From Streptomyces corynorhini (GTDB lineage Bacteria; Actinomycetota; Actinomycetes; Streptomycetales; Streptomycetaceae), in assembly GCF_003346515.1 (NCBI RefSeq), contig NZ_QQNA01000084.1, positions 1-48,483 on the forward strand: a DNA stretch of 48,483 nucleotides, read 5' to 3'. Below the pieces are notes generated by a model, which was given only the letters and a program-made list of their open reading frames with translations, made no database searches and was not told where the DNA came from. Below are positions 48,185 to 48,483 of this stretch, in pieces; positions within the stretch are counted from its first letter, which is position 1; each line of letters begins with the position of its first letter. The position numbers and the translations under genes are program-made.

Positions 48185-48187
48185 TTT
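48165..48187. promoter_or_regulatory. TetR operator 1
   Basis: The dyad AAGTGGAG-N7-CTCAATTT overlaps the tetR -35 box and spacer. It nearly matches operator 2, 39 bases away, and is a near-palindrome. Confidence 0.65.
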
Positions 48188-48203
48188 AGTGACCCGCACC
48201 ACA

Positions 48204-48226
48204 AAGTGGAGAGGGCATCTCAACTT
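48204..48226. promoter_or_regulatory. TetR operator 2
   Basis: The dyad AAGTGGAG-N7-CTCAACTT lies just before a -10-like TAGAAT at 48243-48248, so it would cover the -35 region of the plus-strand gene at 48306. Spacer bases also match operator 1 closely. Confidence 0.65.
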
Positions 48227-48242
48227 TTGCCTCGCCGTTCCC

Positions 48243-48248
48243 TAGAAT
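48243..48248 (+). promoter_or_regulatory. Candidate -10 box of the plus-strand gene
   Basis: TAGAAT lies 57 bases before the ATG at 48306. The -35 side is weak and overlaps operator 2. Confidence 0.4.
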
Positions 48249-48305
48249 CCGGCAATCGGAGGTACCTCCTCAACTTACGTCGCCGACGGCCCGGAAGGCA
48301 CACCC

Positions 48306-48483
48306 ATGAGCACAACAGGTCCCCAGAACGAAGCGGCCCCCGGCGCCGCGCCCCCGTCCGGCGCCGGTACGGATGCGGGTGCTCGTACGGATGCGGGTGC
48401 CGGTACGGGTGCGGATGCGGGTGCCGGTACAGGTACGAGTGCCGGTACGGGTGCGGGTACGGGTACGGGTGCCGGTACGGGTG
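48306..48483 (+). CDS. Partial gene with Gly/Ala/Thr-repeat N-terminus
   Basis: The ATG at 48306 follows GGAAGG by about eight bases and the frame runs off the window after 59 codons. The visible part is low-complexity (STTGPQNEAAPG, then AGTG, ADAG and TDAG units) from GGTACGGGTGC-type DNA repeats. The function is not visible. Divergence from a TetR gene with shared operators makes a TetR-controlled transporter (often an MFS pump) the best guess, but that is context only. Confidence 0.6.
   Translation, partial: MSTTGPQNEAAPGAAPPSGAGTDAGARTDAGAGTGADAGAGTGTSAGTGAGTGTGAGTG

Overview
The window is high-GC actinobacterial DNA, almost certainly from a Streptomyces. The evidence is very strong G/C at third codon positions, GTG starts, AGGAGG-type ribosome sites, and a conserved core block of an M48-like membrane protein, purD, dnaX, the small SRP RNA and tRNA-Ser(GGA). 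No strain is named here.

Layout. (1) 1-6517: housekeeping genes on the minus strand (M48-like pseudo-protease, purD, dnaX, ffs), then tRNA-Ser(GGA) on the plus strand with a strong hairpin terminator. (2) 6518-~9100: an integrated-element scar beside the tRNA. It holds twin GGGTTGCAGT repeats, a PD-(D/E)XK nuclease gene, the catalytic 3' end of a tyrosine integrase, and a relaxase-like 3' fragment running away from it. Both fragments are cut at the same junction. (3) 9182-19706: an accessory region with a Nudix gene, an XRE/TPR-like regulator, an anti-sigma-type ATPase, and a probable undescribed RiPP locus. The RiPP locus has a radical SAM/SPASM enzyme, a Cys-rich unknown, a 2OG-Fe(II) oxygenase, a P-loop kinase, an intact protein kinase, a 31-codon ORF coupled to a 48-aa candidate precursor, an attenuator-like hairpin, an HExxH peptide hydroxylase and a serine beta-lactamase-fold hydrolase. 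(4) 19956-21182: an orphan DndB/DGQHR-type protein on the minus strand.

(5) 22321-41447 is the most interesting part: ten co-oriented genes, most of them overlapping or a few bases apart. In order they encode a Crp-type regulator with an apparently intact cyclic-nucleotide pocket, a class III cyclase-like protein that keeps both metal Asp residues, a P-loop NTPase with a helical-repeat C-terminus, an SPFH-like protein, a PycTM (Pycsar-type) membrane effector, a secreted and membrane-anchored vWA protein, a tubulin-like GTPase, a four-helix membrane protein, a pseudokinase/zinc-knuckle/GTPase fusion, and a GAP1-like tail-anchored protein. Parts resemble known GTPase/vWA conflict modules and Pycsar. 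The combination looks like one membrane-associated, nucleotide-signalled system, possibly defensive. That function is an inference.

(6) 41570-48483: a Tat-exported family 2 beta-galactosidase, a decayed intradiol dioxygenase fragment, a CitG/MdcB-like gene, a MASE1 membrane protein, and a TetR gene divergent from a truncated gene. The TetR intergenic region carries two near-identical dyad operators, one of which covers a leaderless tetR promoter.
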